Shown here piece after piece: positions 32,805-42,065 of a stretch of 64,000 bases of DNA (its first letter is position 1; the number at the start of each line of letters is the position of its first letter). The stretch covers positions 310,001-374,000 of the forward strand of contig JAUHZU010000001.1 of NCBI GenBank assembly GCA_030425705.1, written 5' to 3'. Below the pieces are notes generated by a model, which saw nothing but the letters and a program-made list of their open reading frames with translations, was not told the DNA's origin and ran no database searches. Position numbers and translations under genes: made by a program. The DNA is from Phycisphaerae bacterium. Its GTDB lineage: Bacteria > Planctomycetota > Phycisphaerae > Phycisphaerales > Phycisphaeraceae.

Positions 32805-34841
32805 TTACCGGCCGAGCAGGCCGCCGGGGAGGTAGACCGAGCGGTAGTAGGCGATGATGCCGGCCGCGGAGAGTGTCGGGTCATCGCCCGCGTGCTCCTC
32901 GGCCATGAGTTGCAGCAGGCCGTCCACTGAGAGCCGGGGGCTGAGCTGGTGCAGGTATTGCCCCAGGTCGCTGAGGGGGTTGGTGTCGCTGTTGTTAGTG
33001 AAGTTGATCGCGCTCGCGTTGGCGGTCGAGGGGAAGATATAGAATCCCGGGAGGTCGGCCAGCGCGGCGGTGTTTTCCGTGACCGCGATGTTCTCCATCG
33101 GGGTATTCAGCTTGATCTCGATCGCCTGCGGGCGCTCGTTACGCGGGTCCGGGTCGCAGTACAGGTTGTTAGTGAAGTTGCCGTCGATCATCCAGCCGAT
33201 GCGCATCGCAGGTCCACCGGGGTTGTCCAGCGGCCAGCCGAGGGTCTGGGCGAAGACATTGCCGGTGACTTCCACGTTGCGGTAGACGGTTGGGGTACGC
33301 CGGCCGTCACCGTTGTTGGTGTCGAAACCGATGGCGTAGGCACAGGCGAGGAAGAGGTTGTCCTGCACAAGGATCCCGGTCGAGGGGTGGTCCCCGTCCT
33401 CGCTGCGGAACTTGACGTCTTCGTAGCTGCCGCGGGCGAAGACATTGCCGACCAGCGCGACGCCGTGGCAGTGGCTGAAGTAGGTGTTGTGGTTCCGGCC
33501 GCGACGCTCCGAGTCGCTGACCTGCTCGTTCCAGCCGTTGTGGTCGAAGATGCACTCGGTGACGACAAAGCCCGAGGCGAAGTTGACAAACATCCCGCTG
33601 GAGTCCGTGTCGCCGTGCGAGTACGAGTTGCGGACCACACAGCGGTGCATGCGGATGTCCCGGAGCGTCGGCTCGTCCGGCTCGGGGTAGTCCTGCATCA
33701 CGATGTTGCCTTTGAAGTACTCGATCATGCAGTTGAGCAGGACGAGACCCTCGGCACTATTGACCCAGACACCGACCTCCGAGTTCTCGTTCCTGTCGTA
33801 GGCACGATTGCTCGGATCGCGTTGGTTGGCGTACATGTGCAGATCGCGGACGACCAGGTTGTCGGCGCGCAGGCCGTAGAACACGCCGTTACCGTTGGTA
33901 TCGATCCTCGGCCGTGCCAATTCCAGGTCGCCATAGGCCCCGAGGATCATCGGCTCGAGCGGGGATCGTCCGGACTTCTCCCAGGCACGGAAGTCGTTGC
34001 TGTTCCGCGAGGTGAGCGCGAAAACGTCGCCGCGCTTCAGCAACATCCAGTCGGGCTTGCCGCCACGCATCAGCGCGTAGCCCCGGTCGAGCGAGCGGAC
34101 CGCGGTCTGGGGGGTCAGCCCGTTGTTCGAGTCGTTGCCATCGGACTCCGAGACATAGATGATCCGTCCGTCCGCGGGGAGTTCCCAGTCGGGGAGCGGG
34201 GTCACCTCGATCGGCCCGGTCGGGCCGTAGCCCTCGCCGACATCACCACCCCAAGTCGGGATCGGCCTCGGGCGGATGGAGGGACGACCACCGGTCTCCG
34301 CGGTCTTTTCGCTGCCACGGATCAGGATCCGCTGTTGCGCGCGGGTCACGGAAACCTGGTCGGGCATACGGATCATCACCTGCAGCATGTACTCGCCGTT
34401 GGCAAGCACCGCGAGACGATCCGGATCGACCCCCCAGTCCGGGCCGGAAGCGACGTGGGTGAAGTTGTCGGCCAGTTTCTGGTCGGCGATGGACCAGGCC
34501 TGGTACATCAGGTCCGCCCGCGCGGGCAGGGCGGCCGAGACGACCATGTCGTACTCGCTGGCGCCGCGGCCGAGATCGATGACCACCTGCTCGGGGGTGG
34601 ACAGCCAGAGGATCTGGCCGGCCCCCTGCACGGTGGTCTGGGTAAAGAGTTCGTGGTAGGTCACCGGGTCCAGGCCGGCGACAGGTTCCTGGATCTCCGC
34701 CGGCCGGGTCAGGACCGAACCGTCCGGGGCGACCTCAAGGATCCAGTAGTGCTCGTCGGCATGGGCCGTCGTCGCGAGCAGTCCGAGCGCCAGGATAAGC
34801 AGGAAAAAAGAGCGGAAGCGGGGGTACAACATACTCGTCAT
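32805..34841 (-). CDS. Secreted right-handed parallel beta-helix protein (paralogue A)
   Basis: 678 residues from the ATG at 34841, with a clear signal peptide (FFLLILALGLLATTAHA). Residues about 30-170 form one Ig-like module (YQAWS and VLANGEYMLQ as landmarks). From about residue 235 begins a beta-helix domain: IIYVSESDGNDSNNGLTPQT, MLLKRGDVFALT, GAYGDLELARPRIDTNGNG, then right-handed helix coils with NIVMQDYPEPDEPT, IRMHRCVVRNSYSHGDTD, VFDHNGW-like and NRGRNHN-like blocks. Such folds are found in polysaccharide lyases, epimerases and surface proteins; no lyase catalytic set can be assigned. It is strongly similar to the C-terminal half of the protein encoded divergently at 35606. Probably envelope-associated or secreted and connected with the polysaccharide cluster that follows. 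Confidence 0.82.
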   Translation of the reverse strand: MTSMLYPRFRSFFLLILALGLLATTAHADEHYWILEVAPDGSVLTRPAEIQEPVAGLDPVTYHELFTQTTVQGAGQILWLSTPEQVVIDLGRGASEYDMVVSAALPARADLMYQAWSIADQKLADNFTHVASGPDWGVDPDRLAVLANGEYMLQVMIRMPDQVSVTRAQQRILIRGSEKTAETGGRPSIRPRPIPTWGGDVGEGYGPTGPIEVTPLPDWELPADGRIIYVSESDGNDSNNGLTPQTAVRSLDRGYALMRGGKPDWMLLKRGDVFALTSRNSNDFRAWEKSGRSPLEPMILGAYGDLELARPRIDTNGNGVFYGLRADNLVVRDLHMYANQRDPSNRAYDRNENSEVGVWVNSAEGLVLLNCMIEYFKGNIVMQDYPEPDEPTLRDIRMHRCVVRNSYSHGDTDSSGMFVNFASGFVVTECIFDHNGWNEQVSDSERRGRNHNTYFSHCHGVALVGNVFARGSYEDVKFRSEDGDHPSTGILVQDNLFLACAYAIGFDTNNGDGRRTPTVYRNVEVTGNVFAQTLGWPLDNPGGPAMRIGWMIDGNFTNNLYCDPDPRNERPQAIEIKLNTPMENIAVTENTAALADLPGFYIFPSTANASAINFTNNSDTNPLSDLGQYLHQLSPRLSVDGLLQLMAEEHAGDDPTLSAAGIIAYYRSVYLPGGLLGR

Positions 34842-35605
34842 GGATGTCCATCCAATCTGCACCAACACACTCGCCCTCCGCAGCTTCCTGGGGGCTGCGG
34901 CGGTGAGGCCGGGGCAGGGGGGTTAGTGGCCGGCGGTCCGGGCAGGGGATGCCGAACATCCGGCCAGTGGCTACTGATGGGGCCGGCCCGTCCTTGGGTC
35001 GGCCCGAACGCGACGGATGCACCACGCACCTTGTCGTCGGACGTGACTCAGCCATTGCAGCTAAGGCATCGCCCTGATCGTTCGGCGGCGAGTATAAGCA
35101 GAACCGATGAAAATGTGCATAAAAATAGTTGATTTTTGTTGCATTTTGTGACACACGCCCGGACCGCCGTTGGCCTGCCACGGATAACTCATTGTCGGGT
35201 AACACCTTCAGAGTTCATGGCCCCATGGTGTTATTTCACGTCCTCACCGTCATCCCAACTCGGGTTGTCCACATCTGACCCCGTGATCCCCTGGCATCAG
35301 GGACGCTTGTGTCGAGGGCAAGGGGTGTCGGTTGGCCGGGCGCATAGCGATCAGGGCGCACATTCGGGCTGTAACGCGCTTTGCCCGCGAATCGTGTGAT
35401 GGACCGGTCAGAGGGGCGGCCGATTGCCGGGCCTGCGCGGGTTGTGCGGCGGCACGGGTCCATCTGTTCGGGTTGTGATGCTGGGTAAACCGGGGAGTTC
35501 GTATCGGTCCGCGGGAGCAGCGAAGCCGGGCAATCGTCACGCCGATGCTGGGCTTGCGGTACGTCCCAGGTTCATTGCAGGGGCAGTGGGGGCAGGAGAT
35601 AAGGC
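34842..35605. other. Intergenic region between divergent paralogues, with an AT-rich block
   Basis: 764 bases without a credible gene. About 35092-35152 is strikingly AT-rich compared with its surroundings and contains aaaaat...attttt, able to form a short hairpin. This is a likely promoter or nucleoid-protein binding region serving both beta-helix genes. No conserved -35/-10 pair could be assigned with confidence. An AGGAG directly upstream of 35606 belongs to the downstream gene. Confidence 0.5.
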
Positions 35606-38600
35606 ATGCAGTTCGCCCGAATCAATCCGGTTTCCCGAGCAGCAGGCGTGCAGGCCCTGGTGCGCCTGTTCGTATGGGCCGTCCTCGCGGTTCTGGCGCA
35701 GCCCGCGGCGGCCAACATCGCCATCCTTAACGGTGTGGAGGGTGTCTCGAGCGGCCAGGCCATCTCCGGCGAGGTGATGGTCCGCGCGAATATCCTGGGT
35801 CAGCCGGACCTGGTGATCTTCGAAGTGGCCGGCCCGGTCAGCTTTACGACGGTCCGGACCGGCAACCAGCCCAGTCTGATCGTGGACCCCCAGACGGGCC
35901 AGGACATGGCCTGGGACACCACCGCCGTGCCCGACGGTGACTACGCGCTAACGATACGGGCGGTCGTGGAGAACGGGAACGACCGCGAGCAGACCATTCA
36001 TTTCGCCGTCCGCAATACCTTGACAGAAACCGAACAAAATGATACGGTCGTGGCCGTGGATACACCCGACACACCGGCCCTTGACCCGCAGCCCCAGCAG
36101 CCGACCGAGCCCGACAACGGGGGCGATGAGGCGGAAGCCCCGCAGGTCGTGGTGATCGGCGGGGAGTCGGATGATCAGGACGACCTGTCGGTGATCGACG
36201 ATCTGCAAGCCGCTCAGGAGCTGCCCGCGGTCCAGTTTGCACAGGCGGTAGAGGTCTACGAGCAGGGTTCGGGAGCGGACCTGGGTGTTCTCGTCGCGGG
36301 TGCGATGCCTGAGGACGGGAGCATTGTGGCGATCGCCTGGTCGGCCGGCGAAACCCGGATCGTGGACGAGTTCGCCCACGAGCTGGACCTGGACGATCCC
36401 GGGGTGCTGGCGGCTCGCCTAGACCTGCTGCCCGCCGGGGAGAACGAGATCCAGCTGCTGGTCCGTAGGTCCTCGCAGGTGCACGCCATCGTGCGGTTGT
36501 CGATCGAGGTCGTCGTGCCCGAGGCCGAGCCGACCGGCCTGCCCGAGGTCGCGATCGAAGCCGTCCCTGCGACGTATGTGCGTGGGAGCGGCCAGCCGCT
36601 GACGGTCACGATGGATGGTGAACTGCCTGAGAACGCGGATGTGCTGGTGCTCGCGTGGTCGCGTACCGAGGCACGGCTGGTGGATGCGTTCACGTTCGTG
36701 CTCAGCAGCGACCGGCAGGTCCCGGCGTCGGCGCTGGATGTGCTCCCCGAAGGCGGGGTGCAGCTCCAACTCCTGACCCGTGTCGCGGGCGAAGTGGTCC
36801 AGCGCGTCAGCTATCGTTTTGCTGTAGAGCTCCCGGCTGCGCCTGAGCCGCCTGTTGAAGAGGAAGAAGTTGCGCTGCCTGCCGTCGGCTTTGCATCTGC
36901 GCCCGCGGTGTATGTCATGGGCTCTGGGATCGATCTGGGCCTGTCCGCGAGCGGCCCGCTGCCCGCGGACGGCGATGTTGTTGTGATCGCCTGGTCCAAC
37001 AGCGAGCAGCGCATGGTCGACCCCTTCGCCTTCACGATCGCATCCGGCGACGCGTGGGTGATCCCCGCGGCACGGATGGAGCTGTTGCCTGCCGGCTCGA
37101 CCCAGCTTCAGTTGCTGGTTCGGCGGAACAGCCACGCCGAGGCACTGGTGACGCACAGCCTGACGATCGAGCCCGCGCAGCCGGACGAGCCGGAAGCGCC
37201 CGTTGAGCCCGCACCCTCGGCGCGTCCCGTGGCGGCCTTCGCCCAGACTCCCGGCAGCTACACCGTGGGTGTCGACAACGGGATCCAACTCGCGACCACC
37301 GGCACGTTCGACGACAACACCGACCTGCTGGTGATCGCCTGGTCGGTCGCGCAGAGCCGGCTGGTGGACGAGTTCGCGTTCACCCTCCGCGAGGGGCCGT
37401 TCGTGATCTCGCCCGACCGCATGGCGATGCTCCCCCCCGGAGAAGTCATCCTCCAACTGCTCCCCCGCGAGGACAACGCGCCTTACGCGCAGGTCCAGCA
37501 CCGGGTGACCGTGGTTAACGCCGACTACGCGGGCGGCGGCACCATCAACCCCTCGCCGGGTGATGATGGCGGTGCAAGCGACAGCGGCGACAACGGTGAC
37601 GGCTCGACCGATGACGAGTCGCAGACCGGGGACGAGCCGTCCGGCGGCGACGAGCCGCAGCAGGACACCTACAGCATCGCTTTCGCCACGGGCGCGCCGG
37701 CGGAGCACGTGCGCGGCTCCGGCGTGCCGCTGAACCTGTCGCTGTCGTCGGGCCTGCCCGGCGGCTCGACGGTGGAGGTCCGTGCGTGGTCCTACGGCAA
37801 CCAGGCCTACGTCACGACGTTTGCCCTGACCCTGGCCGGCTCGCCCTGGCGGGTCGAGTCGTCCCGGCTGGATGCGCTGACCGACGGCGAGTACCGCATC
37901 GACGCCACGCTGTACGTGCCCAACCGGCCGGCGATGATGGCCAGCCACGCGATCACGATCACCTCGGCGGGGCAGTCCGGCGAGGACGCCACCCCCATCA
38001 CCGTGATCGACGGCTTCGCATCGTTCACCCCTTCGTCCGACACCCGGCTGATCTATGTCGCTAACAACGGCAACGACAGCAACAACGGGCTCTCCGAGCA
38101 GTCGCCCGTCCGTACGCTGGACAAGGCCTACGCGCTGCTGCGTGACGGCTACCCCGACTGGATCCTGCTCAAGCGCGGCCACACCTTCGACCTGAACCCC
38201 AACGACGACGGCGCGTTTCGTTGGTGGCGCCGGTCCGGGCGGTCCGCGGACGAGCCGATCGTCATCGGGGCGTACGGCGACTTGTCGCTGCCGCGCCCGC
38301 TGATCCGGTCCAACGGCCGGGGCGTGTTCCGCAGCTTCCGCGGCGACTACGTCGTCCTCAACGACCTGCACCTGAACGCGAACTACCGCGACCCGCACTC
38401 ACCCCAGTACAACGCCTCGCTGGACAACGAGGTGGGCATGTGGGTCAACAGCGGGGTCGGGCTGTTCTTCCAGGGCTGCCTGATCGAGCACTTCCGCACC
38501 AACATCGTGATGCAGGACTACCCCGAGCCCGCGTCGCCGACTATCCGTGACATCCGCATGCACCGGTGCGTGCTTCGCAACGCCTACTCGCATGGTGATG

Positions 38601-39421
38601 CGGACGCCCACGGCATGTTCATCAACTTCGCCTCGGGCTTCACGGTCACCGAGACCGTCTTCGACCACAACGGCTGGCACGAAGACGTCCCCGACTCCGT
38701 TCGCCGGGGCCGCAACCACAACGCCTACTTCGCGCACTGCGACAACGTGGCGCTGGTCGAGAACGTCTTCGCCCGCGGCAGTTACGAGGACCTGAAGTTC
38801 CGCAACGAGAACGGCGGGAACCGCTGCAGCAACCTGCAGGTCAAGGACAACCTGTTCCTCGCCTGTGCCTACGCGATCGGCTTCGACTCGAACAACGGCG
38901 ACGGCTACGCCTCGCCCATCGTCTACGAAGACGTGGTGGTCACCGGCAACGTCTTTGTCCGCACAATTGGCTGGCCGATCGACAACCCCGGCGGGCCGAC
39001 GATGCGCATCGGCTGGATGGACGGCGGGGACTTCACCAACAACCTCTACTGCGACCCGGACCCGCGTAACCAGCGCCCGCAGGCGATCGAGATCAAGATG
39101 AACACCCAGATGCAGGACATCGTCGTCGTGGGCAACACCTCGGCGCTCAGCAGCCTGCCCGGGATCTACATCTTCCCGTCGACCGCGAACACGGCCGGCC
39201 TGACCCTGGCCGATAACCCCAACAACCTGCCCGACGCGTACTACGTGGACCCCGGCCGAACGCTCGAGTCCTACATCAGCTCCGCGACCAACGCCCCGTC
39301 GATCGACAGCTTTATCGTGCGGATGAGCGATCAACGGTTGGGCGATTGGAACGAGGCGTACACCGGGGCCGCCCTAGCGGATTACTACCGCGACGGCTAC
39401 GAGCGGACGCTGTTCGACTAA
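35606..39421 (+). CDS. Secreted beta-helix protein with five Ig-like repeats (paralogue B)
   Basis: 1271 residues, signal peptide (VRLFVWAVLAVLAQPAAA), start supported by AGGAG about 8 bases upstream. An N-terminal Ig-like domain (residues 35-130) and an acidic linker are followed by five tandem modules of about 95-110 residues at roughly 205, 312, 423, 540 and 688. Each has a YxxGSG start, a central VIAWS/VLAWS strand, a D-x-F-x-F strand and LLPxGxxxLQLL. A second acidic Asp/Ser/Glu linker separates module 4 from module 5. From about residue 814 the beta-helix domain matches the 32805-34841 protein closely (LIYVANNGNDSNNGL, WILLKRGHTF, NIVMQDYPEP, HMFINFASGF-like, NNLYCDPDPRNQRPQAIEIK). Likely a surface or matrix protein acting on or binding polysaccharide. 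A terminator follows at 39501. Confidence 0.82.
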   Translation: MQFARINPVSRAAGVQALVRLFVWAVLAVLAQPAAANIAILNGVEGVSSGQAISGEVMVRANILGQPDLVIFEVAGPVSFTTVRTGNQPSLIVDPQTGQDMAWDTTAVPDGDYALTIRAVVENGNDREQTIHFAVRNTLTETEQNDTVVAVDTPDTPALDPQPQQPTEPDNGGDEAEAPQVVVIGGESDDQDDLSVIDDLQAAQELPAVQFAQAVEVYEQGSGADLGVLVAGAMPEDGSIVAIAWSAGETRIVDEFAHELDLDDPGVLAARLDLLPAGENEIQLLVRRSSQVHAIVRLSIEVVVPEAEPTGLPEVAIEAVPATYVRGSGQPLTVTMDGELPENADVLVLAWSRTEARLVDAFTFVLSSDRQVPASALDVLPEGGVQLQLLTRVAGEVVQRVSYRFAVELPAAPEPPVEEEEVALPAVGFASAPAVYVMGSGIDLGLSASGPLPADGDVVVIAWSNSEQRMVDPFAFTIASGDAWVIPAARMELLPAGSTQLQLLVRRNSHAEALVTHSLTIEPAQPDEPEAPVEPAPSARPVAAFAQTPGSYTVGVDNGIQLATTGTFDDNTDLLVIAWSVAQSRLVDEFAFTLREGPFVISPDRMAMLPPGEVILQLLPREDNAPYAQVQHRVTVVNADYAGGGTINPSPGDDGGASDSGDNGDGSTDDESQTGDEPSGGDEPQQDTYSIAFATGAPAEHVRGSGVPLNLSLSSGLPGGSTVEVRAWSYGNQAYVTTFALTLAGSPWRVESSRLDALTDGEYRIDATLYVPNRPAMMASHAITITSAGQSGEDATPITVIDGFASFTPSSDTRLIYVANNGNDSNNGLSEQSPVRTLDKAYALLRDGYPDWILLKRGHTFDLNPNDDGAFRWWRRSGRSADEPIVIGAYGDLSLPRPLIRSNGRGVFRSFRGDYVVLNDLHLNANYRDPHSPQYNASLDNEVGMWVNSGVGLFFQGCLIEHFRTNIVMQDYPEPASPTIRDIRMHRCVLRNAYSHGDADAHGMFINFASGFTVTETVFDHNGWHEDVPDSVRRGRNHNAYFAHCDNVALVENVFARGSYEDLKFRNENGGNRCSNLQVKDNLFLACAYAIGFDSNNGDGYASPIVYEDVVVTGNVFVRTIGWPIDNPGGPTMRIGWMDGGDFTNNLYCDPDPRNQRPQAIEIKMNTQMQDIVVVGNTSALSSLPGIYIFPSTANTAGLTLADNPNNLPDAYYVDPGRTLESYISSATNAPSIDSFIVRMSDQRLGDWNEAYTGAALADYYRDGYERTLFD

Positions 39422-39500
39422 TCGGACCTTGGCCCCGCTACGGCGATGCTGGGAACGCGGTTCGCGGGTCTTCCCAACCCTATTCCAACAGAGAGATCAC

Positions 39501-39534
39501 GACCGGCCCCGGTATAATCCGGGGTCGGTCTTTT
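39501..39534 (+). terminator. Intrinsic terminator after the beta-helix gene
   Basis: GACCGGCCCCGG (39501-39512) pairs with CCGGGGTCGGTC (39519-39530; 11 of 12 positions) around a 6-base AT-rich loop, followed by TTTT. It lies 80 bases after the stop of the gene ending at 39421 and 145 bases before the flippase start, so the polysaccharide cluster should have its own promoter in between. Confidence 0.85.
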
Positions 39535-39678
39535 GTCAGGCCCACCGTCCCTGCGCGCTGCGTGGCGGCGGCGAAGTCGTCGAGTGTTATGGGCGAGCCG
39601 CGGCTTTGCCTCAGCACGGTCCCCCGCTTGCCGATGACTACCTTGGGCCCGCGCGGTGCCCCTACGCGCAGAGCAACC

Positions 39679-41118
39679 ATGAGTGATCCCGAACCCATCC
39701 TGGCGACCTCCGCACCGATCGGCTCGGGCGGCGCGGCACCCGCGCTGGGGCCGGCGACCGCCGAGAGCCGCAAGCTCGCGCGGCGGAACTCGCTGCGCGG
39801 CCGGACCATGACCAGCGGCATCTGGACGGTCTTCGGGCACGGCACCACCCAGGTCCTGCGGCTGGGCAGCAACATCGCGCTCAGCTACCTGCTCGTGCCC
39901 GACGACTTCGGGATGATGGCCCTCGTCGCTATCTTTATGCAGGCGCTGCAGATGTTTTCCGACATCGGCATCGGCCCAAGCATCATCCAGAGCAAGCGCG
40001 GCGACGACCCGGTGTTCCTCAATACGGCCTGGACGATCCAGGTCTTCCGCGGCTTTGCGTTGTGGGGCGTGGCCTGTGTGATCGCCTACCCGGTCTCGCT
40101 GCTGTGGGGCGAGATGCTGTTCACCCTGCTGCCCGTGGTCGGATTCACCGCCGTGCTCCAGGGCTTCAACTCCACACGCCTGCAGACGATGAACCGCCGG
40201 CTAACCGTCGGCTGGATCACGATGATCGAGATGGGCACGCAGATCGTCGCGATCGCCACGATGATCGGCGTCGCGCTGTGGGTCAGCGCCTCGGTCTGGG
40301 CGCTCGTCGCCGGCGGGTTCGCCGGGGCGACCACGAAGATGGTCCTGAGCCACACAGCGATCCCCGGCCACCCCAACCGCTTCGCGTGGGACCGCTCCAG
40401 CGTGACCGAACTGGTCCGCTTCGGGCGGTGGATCTTCATCAGCACGATCGTCACTTTCCTCGCGCTGCACGTGAACAACCTGCTGTACGGGGCGCTGATG
40501 TCCGCCGCGGCGATGGGCGTCTACTGGATCGGCTACCAGCTCGCGCAGGTCCTGCCGGTGCTGGTCAAGCAGGTCGGCGCGCAGGTCGGTTTCGCCGCGC
40601 TGTCCGAGCTGTACCGCCGCAACGAGGACGACTTCCGCCAGAAGCTGGCGAAGGTCCGCTTCGTGCTGGTGGTTCCGATCAACGCGGGGCTGATCCTCGC
40701 GATCCTTGTCGGCCCGCTGTTCATCGACCTGTGCTACCACACGCCCTACTTCGGCGCGGGCTGGGTCATCCAGGTCCTCGCGATTAACTCCCTCGCGGGC
40801 ATGCTCAACTCCAGCTACGGCCACGCCTACATGGCGACCGGCTCGACCTTCCGCAACATGGTCACCGTCGTTGCCCAGCTCATCCTCACCGTCTCCGCGA
40901 CCGTGACCGGCTACTTCCTCGCGGGCGAGACCGGCTTCCTGATGGGCATCGGCATCAGCCAGTGGCTGCGGTACCCGGTCGACGCCGTGCTCGCGGGCAC
41001 CAGCGGCTTCTGGCAGTGGCGCTTCGACTTTGCGGTGCTCGTGGTGTCCGCCGTGCTCGCGCTGGGGGCGCTGTGGGCTTCGCCCTACCTGGTGCTCTGG
41101 TTCGGGGGGCAGATGTAA
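39679..41118 (+). CDS. Wzx-type polysaccharide flippase (MVF/PST family)
   Basis: 479 residues from the ATG at 39679, the first start consistent with the family; earlier in-frame ATGs lie in the terminator region. About 12 hydrophobic segments with few charges, the family N-terminal helix TMTSGIWTVFGHGTTQVLRLGSNI, LVPDDFGMMALVAIF, GIGPSIIQSKRGDDPVF and LARVLPVLVKQVGAQVGFAALSELYRR-like block (residue about 300). The protein should move lipid-linked oligosaccharide repeat units across the inner membrane. It is the first gene of the polysaccharide cluster and overlaps the next by TAATG. Substrate repeat unit unknown. Confidence 0.87.
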   Translation: MSDPEPILATSAPIGSGGAAPALGPATAESRKLARRNSLRGRTMTSGIWTVFGHGTTQVLRLGSNIALSYLLVPDDFGMMALVAIFMQALQMFSDIGIGPSIIQSKRGDDPVFLNTAWTIQVFRGFALWGVACVIAYPVSLLWGEMLFTLLPVVGFTAVLQGFNSTRLQTMNRRLTVGWITMIEMGTQIVAIATMIGVALWVSASVWALVAGGFAGATTKMVLSHTAIPGHPNRFAWDRSSVTELVRFGRWIFISTIVTFLALHVNNLLYGALMSAAAMGVYWIGYQLAQVLPVLVKQVGAQVGFAALSELYRRNEDDFRQKLAKVRFVLVVPINAGLILAILVGPLFIDLCYHTPYFGAGWVIQVLAINSLAGMLNSSYGHAYMATGSTFRNMVTVVAQLILTVSATVTGYFLAGETGFLMGIGISQWLRYPVDAVLAGTSGFWQWRFDFAVLVVSAVLALGALWASPYLVLWFGGQM

Positions 41119-42065
41119 TGTCAGACCCCGCCGTGTCCGTAGTGATGACCGCGTACAACACCGAACGCTACATCGCGTCCGCGGTCGGCAGTGTGCTGGC
41201 GCAGACCTTCGAGGACTTCGAGCTGATCATCGTGAACGACGGCTCGTCGGACGGGACGCGCGGCGTGATCGATCGGCTCGCCGATCAGGACGGCCGGGTG
41301 CGCGTGTTCCACCGCGACAACGCGGGCATCTGCGCGGCGAGCAACTTCGGCATCGCGCAGAGCCGGGCCCCGTTGATCGCCCGGCTGGACAGCGACGACC
41401 TCGCCGAGCCCGAGCGGCTGGCGAAGCAGGTTGCGTTCATGGGCGAGCATGAAGATGTCGTTTGCCTCGGGACGTTTGTCGACTACATCGATGAGAAGGG
41501 CCGTCGCCTGACGACGATCCAGACGCCGCTGACGCACGAGGCGATCGACGCCAAGCACCTCGAGGGCCACTGCAGCGTCTGGCACACCAGCGCGGTGTTC
41601 AGGCGTGCCGCCTTTGAACAGGTCGGCGGCTACAACACGGATTTCGCCTGCTGCGTGGATATGGAGCTCTGGCTGCGGCTGGGCGAGGTTGGGCGGCTGG
41701 CCAACCTGCCCGAGCGTCTGCAGCGGTACCGGATGCACCTGGGCTCGGTCAGCGCGAAGAAGCGCGAGCTGCAGCGCGAGCTCGCGCGGCGGGCGTGCGA
41801 ACAAGCGGCCGAGCGTCGCGGCATCCCTTGCGCGTTCGATGCCGAAGAGGACTGGCGGCCTGGCGAAGACCGCGCCTCGCGGTTCACCTACGCCAAGCGT
41901 TTCGGCTGGTGGGCGTACAACAGCGGCGAGCGGTCGACCGCGGCGGTGTACGGCCTCAAGGCGATCGGCATCCTGCCTTGGAAGGCCGATGGCTGGCGTC
42001 TGCTGGCCAGCGCGCTGCTCAAGCCCATGAAGACGACCGGGGCCGTCCAGGGGGGTGCCGGATGA
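41118..42065 (+). CDS. GT2 glycosyltransferase (first of a tandem pair)
   Basis: 315 residues from the ATG at 41118, which overlaps the flippase stop (TAATG). Standard GT-A fold inverting glycosyltransferase: SVVMTAYNTERYIASAVGS, NDGSSDGT, the DxD motif as LDSDD (about residue 95), a GHCSVWHTSAVFRR acceptor segment and CVDMELWLRLGEVGRLANL. It transfers a sugar from a nucleotide donor to the growing lipid-linked repeat unit, on the cytoplasmic face. The next gene is a clear homologue, sharing WLRLGEVGRLANLP, so the two arose by duplication and may add related sugars. Donor not predictable. Confidence 0.85.
   Translation: MSDPAVSVVMTAYNTERYIASAVGSVLAQTFEDFELIIVNDGSSDGTRGVIDRLADQDGRVRVFHRDNAGICAASNFGIAQSRAPLIARLDSDDLAEPERLAKQVAFMGEHEDVVCLGTFVDYIDEKGRRLTTIQTPLTHEAIDAKHLEGHCSVWHTSAVFRRAAFEQVGGYNTDFACCVDMELWLRLGEVGRLANLPERLQRYRMHLGSVSAKKRELQRELARRACEQAAERRGIPCAFDAEEDWRPGEDRASRFTYAKRFGWWAYNSGERSTAAVYGLKAIGILPWKADGWRLLASALLKPMKTTGAVQGGAG

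Noticed and set aside
36419-38398. A 659-residue minus-strand frame opposite the large beta-helix gene
   Set aside because: Arg/Val/Gly-rich shadow of a repeat protein; the plus strand has the signal peptide, Ig modules and homology to the neighbouring paralogue.
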